This document shows, piece by piece, positions 5,807 to 5,989 of a DNA stretch of 5,989 bases; position 1 is the first letter of the stretch; every line of letters begins with the position of its first letter. Where the stretch lies: assembly GCA_947311665.1 (NCBI GenBank), contig CAMZLA010000113.1, forward strand, positions 1 through 5,989. The letters are read 5' to 3'. The translations under genes and the position numbers were made by a program. Source of the DNA: an uncultured Candidatus Altimarinota bacterium. Lineage in GTDB: Bacteria > Patescibacteriota > Gracilibacteria > CAIRYL01. A model generated the notes under the pieces. The model was not told where the DNA came from. It saw only the letters and a list, made by a program, of their open reading frames with translations, and searched no databases.

Positions 5807-5989
5807 TAAGATAACTTTTCTTCTCGTAATTTTTCTTGTTGGGCTCTGTAAATATCTTTTGCTCGTTGTTTTTTTGCTGCAATTTCTCGTTTTTTATCAA
5901 GTTTTTTTTTCTCTTTTTCCAACAAACGATGCAAACCATCTTTCCAAGAAGAAAGTTTTGGAAGATTATTATTTATAAGAATTGAGGAA
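5806..5989 (-). CDS. C-terminal fragment of an unrecognised Lys/Glu-rich protein
   Basis: The gene enters from the right edge; its last 60 residues and a TAA (5806-5808) are inside. The fragment starts SSILINNNLPKLSSWKDGLH and then becomes a highly charged stretch, LLEKEKKKLDKKREIAAKK, ending QQEKLREEKLS. About 40 residues with Lys, Arg, Glu and Gln and regular Leu/Ile/Ala suggest a long basic helix. I cannot name the family. This frame is preferred over a 71-residue ORF at 5724-5939 in another frame, because that one is dominated by Lys-Val-Arg runs from the tandem repeat and lacks protein-like composition. A 9-bp repeat follows directly, and the reading frame could once have continued through it. 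Confidence 0.6.
   Translation of the reverse strand, partial: SSILINNNLPKLSSWKDGLHRLLEKEKKKLDKKREIAAKKQRAKDIYRAQQEKLREEKLS

Noticed and set aside
5724..5939. 71-residue minus-strand ORF with Lys-Val-Arg runs
   Set aside because: Its C-terminal half is the 9-bp repeat read in one frame, and its N-terminal half overlaps the better-looking partial gene at 5806-5989 in another frame.

Overview
The window is AT-rich bacterial DNA, densely coded on both strands. It holds five complete protein genes and two genes cut by the window edges. No RNA gene, mobile element or CRISPR array was recognised. None of the five complete genes has a convincing Shine-Dalgarno sequence, none contains an in-frame TGA, and none of the seven stops visible is TGA (six TAA, one TAG). 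Arginine is often CGA (10 of 19 in the ABC-F gene). Because genes read through at full length without TGA, the UGA=Gly code of Absconditabacteria/Gracilibacteria is unlikely. A low-GC uncultivated bacterium, perhaps of the Patescibacteria type, is a guess and is not demonstrated.

Layout, left to right. Bases 1-194 (+) are the tail of a class I glutamine amidotransferase. It converges on pdxS (284-1162, -), the synthase subunit of the DXP-independent vitamin B6 pathway. A 126-bp divergent spacer separates pdxS from an ABC-F ATPase (1289-2755, +), which probably acts on the ribosome. A perfect 16-bp inverted repeat flanked by A/T runs (2833-2872) serves as a bidirectional terminator between the ABC-F gene and the leftward genes that converge on it.

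The leftward group is read from right to left: a PAP2-family membrane phosphatase (4986-5639), a tail-anchored coiled-coil protein with seven near-identical heptads (4491-4919), and a fold-type-I PLP aminotransferase with a roughly 100-residue insertion (2922-4478). The last two are 12 bp apart and probably co-transcribed. At the right edge is the C-terminus of an unrecognised Lys/Glu-rich protein (5806-5989, -). A 9-bp tandem repeat begins at its stop codon.

The only functional link I can argue is metabolic: PdxS makes pyridoxal phosphate and the aminotransferase uses it. They are not in one operon. I see no defence, mobile or secondary-metabolite system. The most unusual items are the inserted aminotransferase, the heptad-repeat membrane protein, and the simple repeat with possible gene-remnant sequence at 5679-5806.
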